38,678 nt of DNA, from positions 1 through 38,678 of the forward strand of contig CADASN010000018.1 of assembly GCA_902790635.1 (NCBI GenBank), given 5' to 3'. Position numbers and translations under genes: made by a program. Below are positions 15,910-24,692 of the stretch, piece after piece. Under the pieces are notes generated by a model, which had not been told where the DNA came from, ran no database searches, and saw only the letters and a list, made by a program, of their open reading frames with translations. The first letter of the stretch is position 1, and the number at the start of each line of letters is the position of its first letter. The stretch comes from an uncultured Bacteroidia bacterium. Lineage in GTDB: Bacteria; Bacteroidota; Bacteroidia; Bacteroidales; UBA932.

Positions 15910-18573
15910 ATGAAGAAGATTTTATCCATCATATCCGCAGGCGTGCTTGCCCTGACCGCCACGTCCTGCATCCAGGAGAAACTGGCGGTGTTCAACCCCA
16001 ACGACGCCACTGCGCCGCTGCTGGGAACCATCGATCTCGGTGAGAAGAAGATCACCGTGAACTACACGCCCGCTGTCTTCAATATGGGGTTCAACGAGCA
16101 GATGGCCGCAAGCCACAACCTGGCGCTGGTCTCCATCGACGGACAGACCGTCAGCCGCATCATCTCCTCCAAGGATGACGGCTCCTCCCTCACGGCCACG
16201 ATGGTCAACATCAGCAAGGCCCTCGCTTTCTTCGGCTATGCCGACGGAGATGTCATCCCCTCGATCGAGATGCACGTCCGTGCCTCCATCCAGGATCCTT
16301 CCCGCGACAACGGCCGCAATGGTTTCGTCGATTCTGTCGAAGGTATCAAGATCGACAACTTCGTCGTGACCATCCCGGTCGGCAGCCCGTATGCCGACTA
16401 CACCCAGGCTTGCGACTGGAGCGTCATCGGCGCCCTGTCCGCCTATGAGATGAACTGGGACAAGGATCTCGAGATGTTCGCCACGCCGGACGGTGACAAG
16501 TTCGTCGCCAAGGCTGTCACGATCAAGAAAGACGACCAGTTCAAGTTCCGCAAGAACCAGGCATGGGACGAGAACTACGGCGCCGCCGGCGACGTAGAGC
16601 CGTTCGTGGTCTCCGTGGATTCCGACTTCACCGGTGTCGGCGGCGGCAAGAACCTCGCAGTCCCTGCAGATGGTATCTACGACCTCTGGCTCGACCTCTC
16701 CGGCAGCGACGCCGTGATCACCGTCACGGAAGCCTATCTGGCCTATCCGGACTTCACCCAGGCCAGCGCCTGGAGCGTCATCGGCGCCCTGTCCGAGTAC
16801 GGCATCAGCTGGGATGGCGACCTCGTCATGACTTCCGACGGCAAGGCCTCCGTGGCCCAGGGTATCAAGCTGAAGAAGGACGACCAGTTCAAGTTCCGCA
16901 AGGACAAGGCCTGGGACGAGAACTTCGGCGCCCCCGGCGACGTGGAGCCGTTCGTCGTCAACCTCGGCAGCGAGTCTCCTGCAGCCGCAGGCGGCAAGAA
17001 CCTCGCAGTCCCTGCAGACGGCATCTATGACCTCATCGTCAATCCGGATGCCCAGACCTTCACGGTCGTCGAGACCCTCGGCGGCGGCGTCAGCGGCATC
17101 ATCGGCGGCGACGAGCCCGAACCGGAGCCTGTCACCGGCTGGAACATCATCGGCGCCAACGGCGACTGGGACCACGACATCATCGCCACCGCCAGCGGCG
17201 ACGTCTGGACAGCCTACTTCAATGCTCCCGAAGCCACTGAGTTCAAGTGGCGCAAGGATGCCGGCTGGGACGAGAACTACGGCGGCGTCATGGTCACGCC
17301 CGGCACCCCGTTCGAGGCGGTTGCCGGCGGAGACAACGTCAAGGTGGAAGCCGGCTTCTGGAAGGTCGTGCTCGACCTTACCAGCACCCCTCCGACCATC
17401 ACCGTGTCCAAGGGTGACGTGTTCGGCCTGATCGGTGTCGGCGGCGACTGGGACCACGATATCTTCATGACCGAGACCGACGGCAAGTGGGTGAGCCCCG
17501 CCACCGCGATCGAGGGTGAGTTCAAGATCCGTCGCAACGCTGCCTGGGACGAGAACTACGGCGGCACCTTCGCCGCGCTCGGCGAGTCGTTCGACGCGGT
17601 CCCCGGCGGTGACAACATCAATCTCGAGGCCGGCGAATACATCGTCACCTTCGACCCGACTGCCAAGACCATCACCATTACGGCTGCCATGCCGTCCAAC
17701 AAGTGGTCCGTCATCGGCGTCAACGGTGACTGGGACAACGATGTCTTCATGACCGAGGTCGCCCCGGGCATCTGGGTCAGCGAAGTGCTCGACATCACTT
17801 CCGCCGGCTGGAAAGTCCGCTTCAACCACGGCTGGGACGTCAACCGCGGCGGCGCCAAGGGTGACGAACTGACGGCTGTCGGACAGTTCACCGCAGCCAT
17901 CAGCGGCGGCGAGAACTTCCAGATGACCGGCAAGTTCCAGGTGGTCTACAACGCGATGAGCGAGACCGTCGGTACCCTCGGCTGGGGCGTCGTGGGCAGC
18001 ATCGCCGCCTACGAAGGCTTCAGCTGGAACAACGACATCCCGATGAACCTCGCCTCCGACGGCAAGTGGTACAGCGTGCCTGTGGCCCTCGCCGACGGCG
18101 ATGAGATCAAGATCCGCTGGATGGGCGGCTGGGACAAGAACCTGGGCGGCGAGAGCAAGGATGCCGTCGCAGCCGACACGGCCATCGCAGCCAAGGACGG
18201 CGGCGAGAACCTCAAGGCCGCGAAGGCGGGCACCTATATGGTTGTCTATGATCCGACCGCGAACACCCTCACCCTCAGCACGGACTTCTGGGGCCTGATC
18301 GGTGACTTCAACAGCTGGGGTGCCGACCGCTTCATGCTGCCTGACGGCGCTGGCAAGTGGTTTGCATACAACCAGTCGATCTCCGGTGGCTGGAAGATCC
18401 GCAAGACCGCCGACTGGGCTGTCAGCGCGGGCGGTACCTACGCCAAGGCCGGCGAGCCCTTCGCCGCCGTGACCACGGACGGACCCAACATCGCCGTGAC
18501 TGACATGACCCGCTTCGATGTCGTCTATGACACCAAGGCCGGCAACATCACGGTCAGCGCACCGGTCAAATAA
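15910..18573 (+). CDS. SusE/SusF-like surface lipoprotein with seven repeated starch-binding-type modules
   Basis: 887 residues, much longer than B. theta SusE (about 387) or SusF (about 485). Lipobox LTATSC with Cys20. Residues 21-165 form an N-terminal SusE/F-type beta domain. Seven modules of about 90-110 residues follow, starting near residues 166, 284, 408, 503, 597, 691 and 793. Each has the pattern W-x-(I/V)-(I/V)-G ... W-x-x-D ... F-K-x-R/W-R ... W-D-(E/K/V)-N-x-G-G ... G-G-(E/D/K)-N-(L/I/V), ending in a beta strand. The aromatic residues fit starch-binding CBMs of SusE/SusF. Modules 1 and 2 are nearly identical in places, also at DNA level. A GGDEPEPEP linker separates modules 2 and 3. 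It lies 12 bases after susD. Surface exposure is inferred from family. Confidence 0.85.
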   Translation: MKKILSIISAGVLALTATSCIQEKLAVFNPNDATAPLLGTIDLGEKKITVNYTPAVFNMGFNEQMAASHNLALVSIDGQTVSRIISSKDDGSSLTATMVNISKALAFFGYADGDVIPSIEMHVRASIQDPSRDNGRNGFVDSVEGIKIDNFVVTIPVGSPYADYTQACDWSVIGALSAYEMNWDKDLEMFATPDGDKFVAKAVTIKKDDQFKFRKNQAWDENYGAAGDVEPFVVSVDSDFTGVGGGKNLAVPADGIYDLWLDLSGSDAVITVTEAYLAYPDFTQASAWSVIGALSEYGISWDGDLVMTSDGKASVAQGIKLKKDDQFKFRKDKAWDENFGAPGDVEPFVVNLGSESPAAAGGKNLAVPADGIYDLIVNPDAQTFTVVETLGGGVSGIIGGDEPEPEPVTGWNIIGANGDWDHDIIATASGDVWTAYFNAPEATEFKWRKDAGWDENYGGVMVTPGTPFEAVAGGDNVKVEAGFWKVVLDLTSTPPTITVSKGDVFGLIGVGGDWDHDIFMTETDGKWVSPATAIEGEFKIRRNAAWDENYGGTFAALGESFDAVPGGDNINLEAGEYIVTFDPTAKTITITAAMPSNKWSVIGVNGDWDNDVFMTEVAPGIWVSEVLDITSAGWKVRFNHGWDVNRGGAKGDELTAVGQFTAAISGGENFQMTGKFQVVYNAMSETVGTLGWGVVGSIAAYEGFSWNNDIPMNLASDGKWYSVPVALADGDEIKIRWMGGWDKNLGGESKDAVAADTAIAAKDGGENLKAAKAGTYMVVYDPTANTLTLSTDFWGLIGDFNSWGADRFMLPDGAGKWFAYNQSISGGWKIRKTADWAVSAGGTYAKAGEPFAAVTTDGPNIAVTDMTRFDVVYDTKAGNITVSAPVK
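16642..17018 (+). repeat. recently duplicated module segment
   Basis: A 29-bp stretch, ggcggcaagaacctcgcagt followed by ccctgcaga, is identical at 16642-16670 (module 1) and 16990-17018 (module 2). A near-identical ggacgaccagttcaagttcc block also occurs in both. This indicates recent duplication or gene conversion between modules 1 and 2. Confidence 0.7.
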
Positions 18574-18593
18574 CAAGACCTGAACTGCTTTCG

Positions 18594-18621
18594 GACCGGG
18601 GTCCCTGACCGGGCCCCGGTC
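18594..18621 (+). terminator. GC-rich hairpin between the seven-module gene and susG
   Basis: GACCGGGG (18594-18601) pairs with CCCCGGTC (18614-18621) across a 12-base loop. There is no T-run after it. It lies in the largest gap of the starch operon (72 bases), so it may protect the upstream susCDE/F transcript from 3' decay or partly reduce read-through into the enzyme genes rather than stop transcription fully. Confidence 0.45.
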
Positions 18622-18645
18622 TGCCAATCAAACCAGACACGCGAT

Positions 18646-20592
18646 ATGAGACGATTCCCTATCCTGGCCGGCCTCGTGCTGGCAGCATTCTGCCTCTTCT
18701 CCTGCCACAAGCCCGACGTGGGTGGCATCCCTGGCGGTGCACCGCAGATCGAGCGGGGAGAACGCCTTGCCGATATCACCTACCAGGTCAACGTCTACAG
18801 CTTCGCTGACTCCGACGGGGACGGCTGGGGCGATCTCAAGGGCGTCACCCAGCACCTGGATTACTTTGAGAGCCTGGGCGTGAGCGCCCTCTGGCTCTCG
18901 CCGATCCAGGCCTCCATGTCCTACCACGGCTACGATGTCATCGACTACAACGTCATCAATCCCCGGCTCGGCACGGAAGCTGACTTCCAGGAGCTGATCG
19001 ACAAGGCCGGACAGAAAGGCATCGGCATCTACATGGACTATGTGCTGAACCACACCGGCAGCGACCATCCCTGGTTCAAAGCGGCCTGCAACGACAAGAA
19101 CGGTCCGTACCGCAGCTACTATGTCTTCTCCGACAACCCGGCCGCCGACGTGGCGGCGGGCAAGGTGGACAATTTCGCCGGAGCGAAGACCCCGGGCATG
19201 GGCACTTGGCACGCCCTCTCCTCCACGGACGGCCGCCTGCATTTCCGCTGGGACTGGAACGCCAAGACTGTGACCGTCACGCAGACCACCGACGCGGCGC
19301 AGGCCTCCAACGGCAGCGCCACCAAGTGGCTCTACTACGGAAACGACACGCTGGCGGGGCTCTATGAGACTTCCTCCGGCATCTTCGAGATCACCGTGGA
19401 CTTCAGCTCTTCCTGGGGCTTCCTGCTCCGCACGTCCAAGACCAGCTGGGACGGCGGCACCAAATGGGGCGGCAACGGGCAGGCACTCGTCCCCGGCACG
19501 CCCTATCCGGTCAACAACAGTTCCGCACAGGACATCACCTTCAGCGGCGGCTCTTCCTACTTCGCCAGCTTCGACAAGACCATGCCGGACATCAACTACG
19601 GCCCCGCGGCCTCCGCGGCCTCTTCCGGCGCATTCAAAGATCTCGCAGCTTCCGCCGACAAATGGATCGGCATGGGCATCAAGGGACTTCGCCTCGACGC
19701 CGTGCTCTGGATCTACCAGCAGCAGGTCGATGCCAACGTGACCTTCCTGAAAGCCTGGTACGACCGCTGCAACAACTCCTACAAGGCCCGCGGCGGCCAG
19801 GGGGACTTCTTCATGGTCGGCGAAGCCTGGACCGACACCGCAGACCAGATGGCCCCTTACTACAAAGGGCTCCCGTCCAACTTCAATTTCCCTTACTGGT
19901 GGACCCTCAAGGACCGCATCCGGCAGGCCCGGGGCAGCGACTTCGCCCTGACGATCCTGTCTTTCCGGAACAAGTTCCGCTCGCAGCGCAGCGACTTCAT
20001 CGATGCCATCAAGCTTACCAACCACGATGAGAACCGCGCCGCGGAAGATCTCGACCGGAACAAGGACAAGGAGAAACTGGCCGCAGCCGTGCTGCTGACC
20101 TCGCCGGGCAAGCCCTTCATCTACCAGGGCGAAGAGCTCGGTTACTGGGGCCGGAAGGACCATGGGGACGAGTTCATCCGCACCCCCATCAAATGGACCC
20201 GCAGCGGCGCCGTCGCAGCCTCCGCCCTGCAAGGCAAGGTGGACCATGCGATGCTCTCCGCGGACATCTCCGTGGAGGCGCAGGACGCCGATCCCGCATC
20301 GCTGCTGGGGGTGTACCGCAAATTCGCCGCGGCGCGCAACACCTACAAAGCCCTCGCCCACGGCGAGATCGCCCCGGTCAACTCCTCCAACAACGCCCTG
20401 GCCCTCTGGACCATGAGCTACGAAGGACAGACGGTACTGGTCGCCCACAATTTCAGCGCGGGCGTCATCACCGTCAACGTGCCCGGCACCGACATCCAGT
20501 CCGGCAACATCCTCGTGTCCAACGGCGTAGTAACGGCCAGCGGATCTTCCGTGACCCTCGGCGCCTACGCCTCGGCCGTGTTCGCCCAATGA
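18646..20592 (+). CDS. susG: SusG-like GH13 alpha-amylase, surface lipoprotein
   Basis: 648 residues (B. theta SusG is 692). Lipobox LFSC with Cys20. GH13 barrel with YQVNVYSFADSDGDGWGDLKG, region I DYVLNHTGSDHPWF, nucleophile Asp351 (GLRLDAV), acid/base Glu393 (MVGEAW) and Asp461 (LTNHDENR), all intact. Between about residues 186 and 305, in domain B, there is a beta-rich, Trp-containing insert (KWLYYGND, SSWGFLLRT, TSWDGGTKWGG), after which the barrel resumes at SFDKTMPDINYG. SusG carries CBM58 at this same place, so I read the insert as a CBM58-like module. The enzyme would cut starch at the cell surface into pieces for SusCD. Its stop overlaps the next start (ATGA). Confidence 0.9.
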   Translation: MRRFPILAGLVLAAFCLFSCHKPDVGGIPGGAPQIERGERLADITYQVNVYSFADSDGDGWGDLKGVTQHLDYFESLGVSALWLSPIQASMSYHGYDVIDYNVINPRLGTEADFQELIDKAGQKGIGIYMDYVLNHTGSDHPWFKAACNDKNGPYRSYYVFSDNPAADVAAGKVDNFAGAKTPGMGTWHALSSTDGRLHFRWDWNAKTVTVTQTTDAAQASNGSATKWLYYGNDTLAGLYETSSGIFEITVDFSSSWGFLLRTSKTSWDGGTKWGGNGQALVPGTPYPVNNSSAQDITFSGGSSYFASFDKTMPDINYGPAASAASSGAFKDLAASADKWIGMGIKGLRLDAVLWIYQQQVDANVTFLKAWYDRCNNSYKARGGQGDFFMVGEAWTDTADQMAPYYKGLPSNFNFPYWWTLKDRIRQARGSDFALTILSFRNKFRSQRSDFIDAIKLTNHDENRAAEDLDRNKDKEKLAAAVLLTSPGKPFIYQGEELGYWGRKDHGDEFIRTPIKWTRSGAVAASALQGKVDHAMLSADISVEAQDADPASLLGVYRKFAAARNTYKALAHGEIAPVNSSNNALALWTMSYEGQTVLVAHNFSAGVITVNVPGTDIQSGNILVSNGVVTASGSSVTLGAYASAVFAQ

Positions 20593-21626
20593 TCCTGCGC
20601 TGCCCGGCCTGCCTGGCGCTGTGCGCGCTTGTCCTCGCCTGCGGGAAACCGTCCGGCGACGGGCCGGAAGAATCCGTTCCCGGACAGGCTTTCGCCAAGG
20701 GCGCCGACATCAGCTGGGTCACGGAACTGGAGAGCAAGGGATACAAATTCTACAACGCCGCCGGGCAGGAGCGCGAGTGCACCGCACTGATGAAGGAACT
20801 CGGCGCCAACGCCATCCGCCTGCGCGTCTGGGTGGACCCGGCAGGCGGCTGGAACGGCAAGGCCGATGTCCTCGCCAAGGCGAAACGCGCCCAGGCACTC
20901 GGCATGAAACTGCTGATCGACTTCCACTACAGCGACTCCTGGGCCGATCCCGGCAAGCAGACCGTCCCCGCCGCGTGGAAAAACATGAATCCCACGGAGA
21001 TGGCCGCGGCCGTGAAAGCCCACACCCAGGAGGTCCTGCAGGCGCTCAAGGGCGCCGGCGCGGACGTGGCCTGGGTGCAGGTGGGCAACGAGGTCACGGC
21101 CGGCATGCTCTGGGAGAGCGGCCGCGTGGCCGGAACTTCCGTCGGGGAGTTTGTGCGCTATTTCCACGCCGGGCGGGAAGCCGTACAAGCCGTCTATCCG
21201 CAGGCGCGCGTGATCCTGCACCTCGACAACGGCTGGAATCTCAGTACGCTCAACTGGTTCCTTTCCCTGATGAAAGGACACGCGCTGGAATACGACATCC
21301 TCGGGCTGTCGCTCTACCCCTCCTACTGGGAGGGAGGCGCCTATCCGGACTGGAAGCCCCGCGTGCAGCAGTTCGTCTCCAACCTCCCGTCCCTGCACCA
21401 GGCCAGCGGAAAACCCGTCATGCTGGTGGAGTTCGGCATGCCGGCCAGCGAGCCGGAGAAAGCCCGGGAAGCGCTGGCCTATCTCTTCACCAACACCCGC
21501 AGCCTGACGTACTTCTGCGGCCTCTTCTACTGGGAGCCGGAGGCGGAGCACGAGCGTTGCGGCTACGACTATGGAGCCTTCTCCGGCGGCCGCCCGACCG
21601 TGGCGCTGGAACCTTTCGGGAATTAG
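20589..21626 (+). CDS. GH53 endo-beta-1,4-galactanase-like lipoprotein
   Basis: 345 residues from the ATG at 20589, which overlaps the susG stop by four bases. Lipobox LVLAC with Cys18. GH53 features are FAKGADISWVTELESKG at the mature N-terminus, IRLRVWVDP, LLIDFHYSDSWADPGKQ, acid/base Glu168 in VQVGNEVTAGMLW, ILHLDNGWN, and nucleophile Glu281 in MLVEFGMP. The length matches a single-domain GH53 without extra modules. The known activity cuts beta-1,4-galactan side chains of pectin, so its place inside an otherwise alpha-glucan operon is odd. It may act on mixed plant cell material or have a shifted specificity. The family call is firm. The substrate is not proven. Confidence 0.88.
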   Translation: MILRCPACLALCALVLACGKPSGDGPEESVPGQAFAKGADISWVTELESKGYKFYNAAGQERECTALMKELGANAIRLRVWVDPAGGWNGKADVLAKAKRAQALGMKLLIDFHYSDSWADPGKQTVPAAWKNMNPTEMAAAVKAHTQEVLQALKGAGADVAWVQVGNEVTAGMLWESGRVAGTSVGEFVRYFHAGREAVQAVYPQARVILHLDNGWNLSTLNWFLSLMKGHALEYDILGLSLYPSYWEGGAYPDWKPRVQQFVSNLPSLHQASGKPVMLVEFGMPASEPEKAREALAYLFTNTRSLTYFCGLFYWEPEAEHERCGYDYGAFSGGRPTVALEPFGN

Positions 21627-21668
21627 ATTAAAATGACGATATTGTAAGTCCGAAACGACAGTTTATCT

Positions 21669-24600
21669 ATGAAAAGAGCATTTTTAGCCCTCGGTCTGAT
21701 CCTGCTGGCGCTGGCCGGCTGCAAGAAAACGGTAGAACCGGCCCCCGAGGCCCGTCCCGGCGACGGCGTCGTCTATGAACTCAACGTCCGCCAGCTCACC
21801 CCGGAGGGGACTTTCGCGGCTGCGGAAGCCCACCTCCCGCTGCTGCGCGAGCTCGGCGTGGACATCATCTGGGTGATGCCGCCCTATCCCATCGGGGAGA
21901 AGGGCCGCAAGGGCACCCTCGGTTCCTACTACGCCATCAAGGACTATTGCGACATCAACCCGGAGTTTGGCACCCTCGCAGACTTCGACCATTTTCTCGC
22001 AGAGGCGCACGCCCAGGGATTCATGGTCATCCTCGACTGGGTGGCCAACCACACGGCTCCCGACCATCCGTGGGTCACGGAGAAGCCCGCCGACTGGTAT
22101 GTCCGCGATGCGGACGGCAATACCCTCGTCGAATACGACTGGACGGATATCGCCAAGCTCAACTACGCCAATGCGGACATGCGCGCCGAGATGGCGAAAT
22201 CCATGCGCTTCTGGCTGGAGCGCGGCGTGGACGGCTTCCGCTGCGACGTAGCCTACCAGGTCCCGCAGGACTTCTGGGCCGACGTGCTGCCGGCTTTCCG
22301 GCAGGAGTTCGACCGGCCGCTGTATTTCCTCGCGGAGGGCGAGGAGTCCTGGCTGCATGAAGCCGGCTTCGACGCTACCTACGCCTGGAGGCTGCACCAC
22401 CTGCTCAACGACATCGCCCAGGGCAAGGCCAATGCGGACAGCCTCGTGCAGTACATGTACTGGAACCAGGAGAACTACAAGAGCGGCGCCCGCCGGCTCT
22501 CCTTCACGTCCAACCACGATGAGAATTCCTGGAGCGGAACGGAGTTCGAGCGCATGGGCGACGCCTGGAAGGCGCTGACCGTGCTCTGCTGGACCCTGCC
22601 GCAGGCACAGCCCCTCATCTACACCGGACAGGAGTTCGGCTACGACCACCGCTTCGCCTTCTTCGACAAGGACCCGCTCCCGGCCCGCAAGACCAACGCC
22701 GTCACGGACTTCTACCGCGACCTGGCCAAGCTGCGCCAGGAGCACCCGGCGCTGATCCCCGGCCAGGGCCAGTTCGAACTGCTCTCCACGGACGACAACA
22801 CGATGCACATCCGGCGCACCGCCGGAAATGATATCGTCTATGTCAATGTCCAGCTGGAGGCCCCCTGGGCCTGGGAGATCGAGACTTCGGCCGATGCCCT
22901 GACGCACCTGGAACCTCCGTGCTGGTGGGTCGGGATGGAGACCCCGCTCCAGCTGCTGGTCCACGGTCCGGAGATCAGCACTTTCACGGTCCGCATCGAG
23001 GGCCTGCCCGGGGTGAGCATCGCGAAAGTGCACCAGGTCGAAAGCCCCAATTATCTGTTCATCGACGTCCAGATCGACAAGAATGCCACGCCCGGCACCT
23101 GCCAGCTGGTCTTTTCCCGGGAGGGGAAATCCTTCCGCGTCCCGTACAGGCTCGAGGCCCGGGCCGAGGGTTCTGCGGAGCGCAAGAGCTTCGACGCCTC
23201 CGACGCCGTCTACCTGATCATGCCGGACCGCTTCGTCAACGGTGACCCGACCAATGACGAGACGGCCGACACGATGGAGAATCCCGCCTATTCGGCCTTC
23301 TTCGGCCGTCACGGCGGCGACATCCAGGGCATCGAGGACCAGCTCGACTACATCGCCGACCTGGGATTCACCACCATCTGGAACACCCCGCTGCTGGAAG
23401 ACAACGAACCCGAATCTTCCTACCACGGCTACGCCTGCACCGACTACTACAAGATCGACTCCCGCTTCGGCAGCAACTGGAAATACCGCGAACTCGTGCA
23501 GGAAGCGCACAAGCGCGGCCTCAAGGTCATCATGGACGTGGTCACGAACCACTGCGGCGACCGGCACTGGTGGATGGCAGACCTGCCTTTCGCCAACTGG
23601 GTGCACCAGTGGCCCGAATATACCCATTCCAACTGCTCCTTCTCCGTGTGGAACGACCCGTACTGCTCGGAGTTCGACCGGGACAACATGGTCGCCGGCT
23701 GGTTCGACACCTCGATGGTGGACATGAACCTCGACAACCCCTATGTCCTGCATTATTTCCAGCAGTGGGCGGCCTGGTGGACCGAATGGGCCGGGCTCGA
23801 CGGCTTCCGCGTGGACACCTATCCCTACAACGAGAAGGAACCGATGTCCGAGTGGTGCGCCTCCGTCCGGCGCGAGTATCCCAACCTGAACATCGTGGGA
23901 GAAGTCTGGTCCGTGAACGTGCCGCAGGTGGCCTACTGGCAGGCGGACAACCCCAACCCGGACGGATTCAATTCCCACCTCCCGGGCATCATGGACTTCA
24001 GCCTGCAGTCCGCCATCTGCCAGGCTATCAACACCGACCACGAGAACTGGGACGAAGGCATCACCAAGTGGTATGACTCCATCGCCAACGACGCCTACAT
24101 CCACAATCCCTGGAACATGATGGTCTTCCCGGGCAACCACGACACCGACCGCATCGGAGACGTGATCGGGAAGGATCCGGCCAAGATGAAACTCATCATG
24201 GCGCTGATGGCCACCGTGCGCGGCTACCCGCAGTTCTTCGCGGGCGACGAGTTGATGGTGGTCTCGCGCGACCGCAGCCAGGGCCACGGCGGCCTGCGCG
24301 TAGAATTCCCGCTGGACTGGGAAAAGAATGCCGTCCAGAAGGAGCTGCATGACTATCTCCGCAAATTGCTGCGCTGGAGACGGGACAATCCCAACTTCTT
24401 CAAATGGAGCCAGATCCGGCATTTCATCTCCCGGGACAACACCTACGCCTTCTTCCGCTACGTGCCCTATTCCAACGGCGAAGATGCAGTGTTCGTCTTC
24501 CTCAACAACAATCCTGAACCCCGGGAAATTCCCTGGAAGGACTACGACGAAGTCCTCCGCCACATCGACACCACGGAAGGACACGATGTCATCACGGGTG

Positions 24601-24689
24601 AGAAGGTCGATCCCTCGCCCCGGACCGTACCGGGCCGCAGTGCGATGGTCGTCCATTTCCCGCGCAACCCCAAAAACATAGTCAATTAA
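21669..24689 (+). CDS. double GH13 lipoprotein: amylase domain fused to a SusA-type neopullulanase
   Basis: 1006 residues. Lipobox LALAGC with Cys18. Domain 1 (about 30-395) is a complete GH13 barrel: region I LDWVANHT (122-129), nucleophile Asp193 (GFRCDVA), Glu223 (LAEGEE), Asp284 (TSNHDEN). Residues about 412-495 form a beta-sandwich resembling the N-terminal domain of cyclomaltodextrinases/neopullulanases (EPPCWWVGM...LQLLVHG). Domain 2 (about 510-930) is a second complete GH13: MPDRFVNGDP, MDVVTNHCG (622-630), Asp716 (GFRVDTY), Glu745 (VGEVWS), Asp825 (PGNHDTDR), then a C-terminal beta domain. Residues 412-1006 correspond in order and size to SusA (617 residues). It probably turns imported maltodextrins into short sugars in the periplasm, if kept on the inner side of the outer membrane. 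It starts 42 bases after the GH53 gene. Confidence 0.9.
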   Translation: MKRAFLALGLILLALAGCKKTVEPAPEARPGDGVVYELNVRQLTPEGTFAAAEAHLPLLRELGVDIIWVMPPYPIGEKGRKGTLGSYYAIKDYCDINPEFGTLADFDHFLAEAHAQGFMVILDWVANHTAPDHPWVTEKPADWYVRDADGNTLVEYDWTDIAKLNYANADMRAEMAKSMRFWLERGVDGFRCDVAYQVPQDFWADVLPAFRQEFDRPLYFLAEGEESWLHEAGFDATYAWRLHHLLNDIAQGKANADSLVQYMYWNQENYKSGARRLSFTSNHDENSWSGTEFERMGDAWKALTVLCWTLPQAQPLIYTGQEFGYDHRFAFFDKDPLPARKTNAVTDFYRDLAKLRQEHPALIPGQGQFELLSTDDNTMHIRRTAGNDIVYVNVQLEAPWAWEIETSADALTHLEPPCWWVGMETPLQLLVHGPEISTFTVRIEGLPGVSIAKVHQVESPNYLFIDVQIDKNATPGTCQLVFSREGKSFRVPYRLEARAEGSAERKSFDASDAVYLIMPDRFVNGDPTNDETADTMENPAYSAFFGRHGGDIQGIEDQLDYIADLGFTTIWNTPLLEDNEPESSYHGYACTDYYKIDSRFGSNWKYRELVQEAHKRGLKVIMDVVTNHCGDRHWWMADLPFANWVHQWPEYTHSNCSFSVWNDPYCSEFDRDNMVAGWFDTSMVDMNLDNPYVLHYFQQWAAWWTEWAGLDGFRVDTYPYNEKEPMSEWCASVRREYPNLNIVGEVWSVNVPQVAYWQADNPNPDGFNSHLPGIMDFSLQSAICQAINTDHENWDEGITKWYDSIANDAYIHNPWNMMVFPGNHDTDRIGDVIGKDPAKMKLIMALMATVRGYPQFFAGDELMVVSRDRSQGHGGLRVEFPLDWEKNAVQKELHDYLRKLLRWRRDNPNFFKWSQIRHFISRDNTYAFFRYVPYSNGEDAVFVFLNNNPEPREIPWKDYDEVLRHIDTTEGHDVITGEKVDPSPRTVPGRSAMVVHFPRNPKNIVN

Positions 24690-24692
24690 GCG

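Noticed and set aside
15910-18573. Possibility that the 887-residue protein is a SusE and a SusF gene joined by assembly error.
   Set aside because: There is one signal peptide, one continuous frame, and seven modules of one type with a short Pro/Glu linker. No second lipobox or N-terminal domain appears inside.
21669-24689. Possibility that the two GH13 halves are separate genes joined by a lost stop.
   Set aside because: The join region (about residues 395-415) is continuous and leads directly into the beta-sandwich of the SusA-like half, without a signal peptide or ribosome binding site at the boundary.
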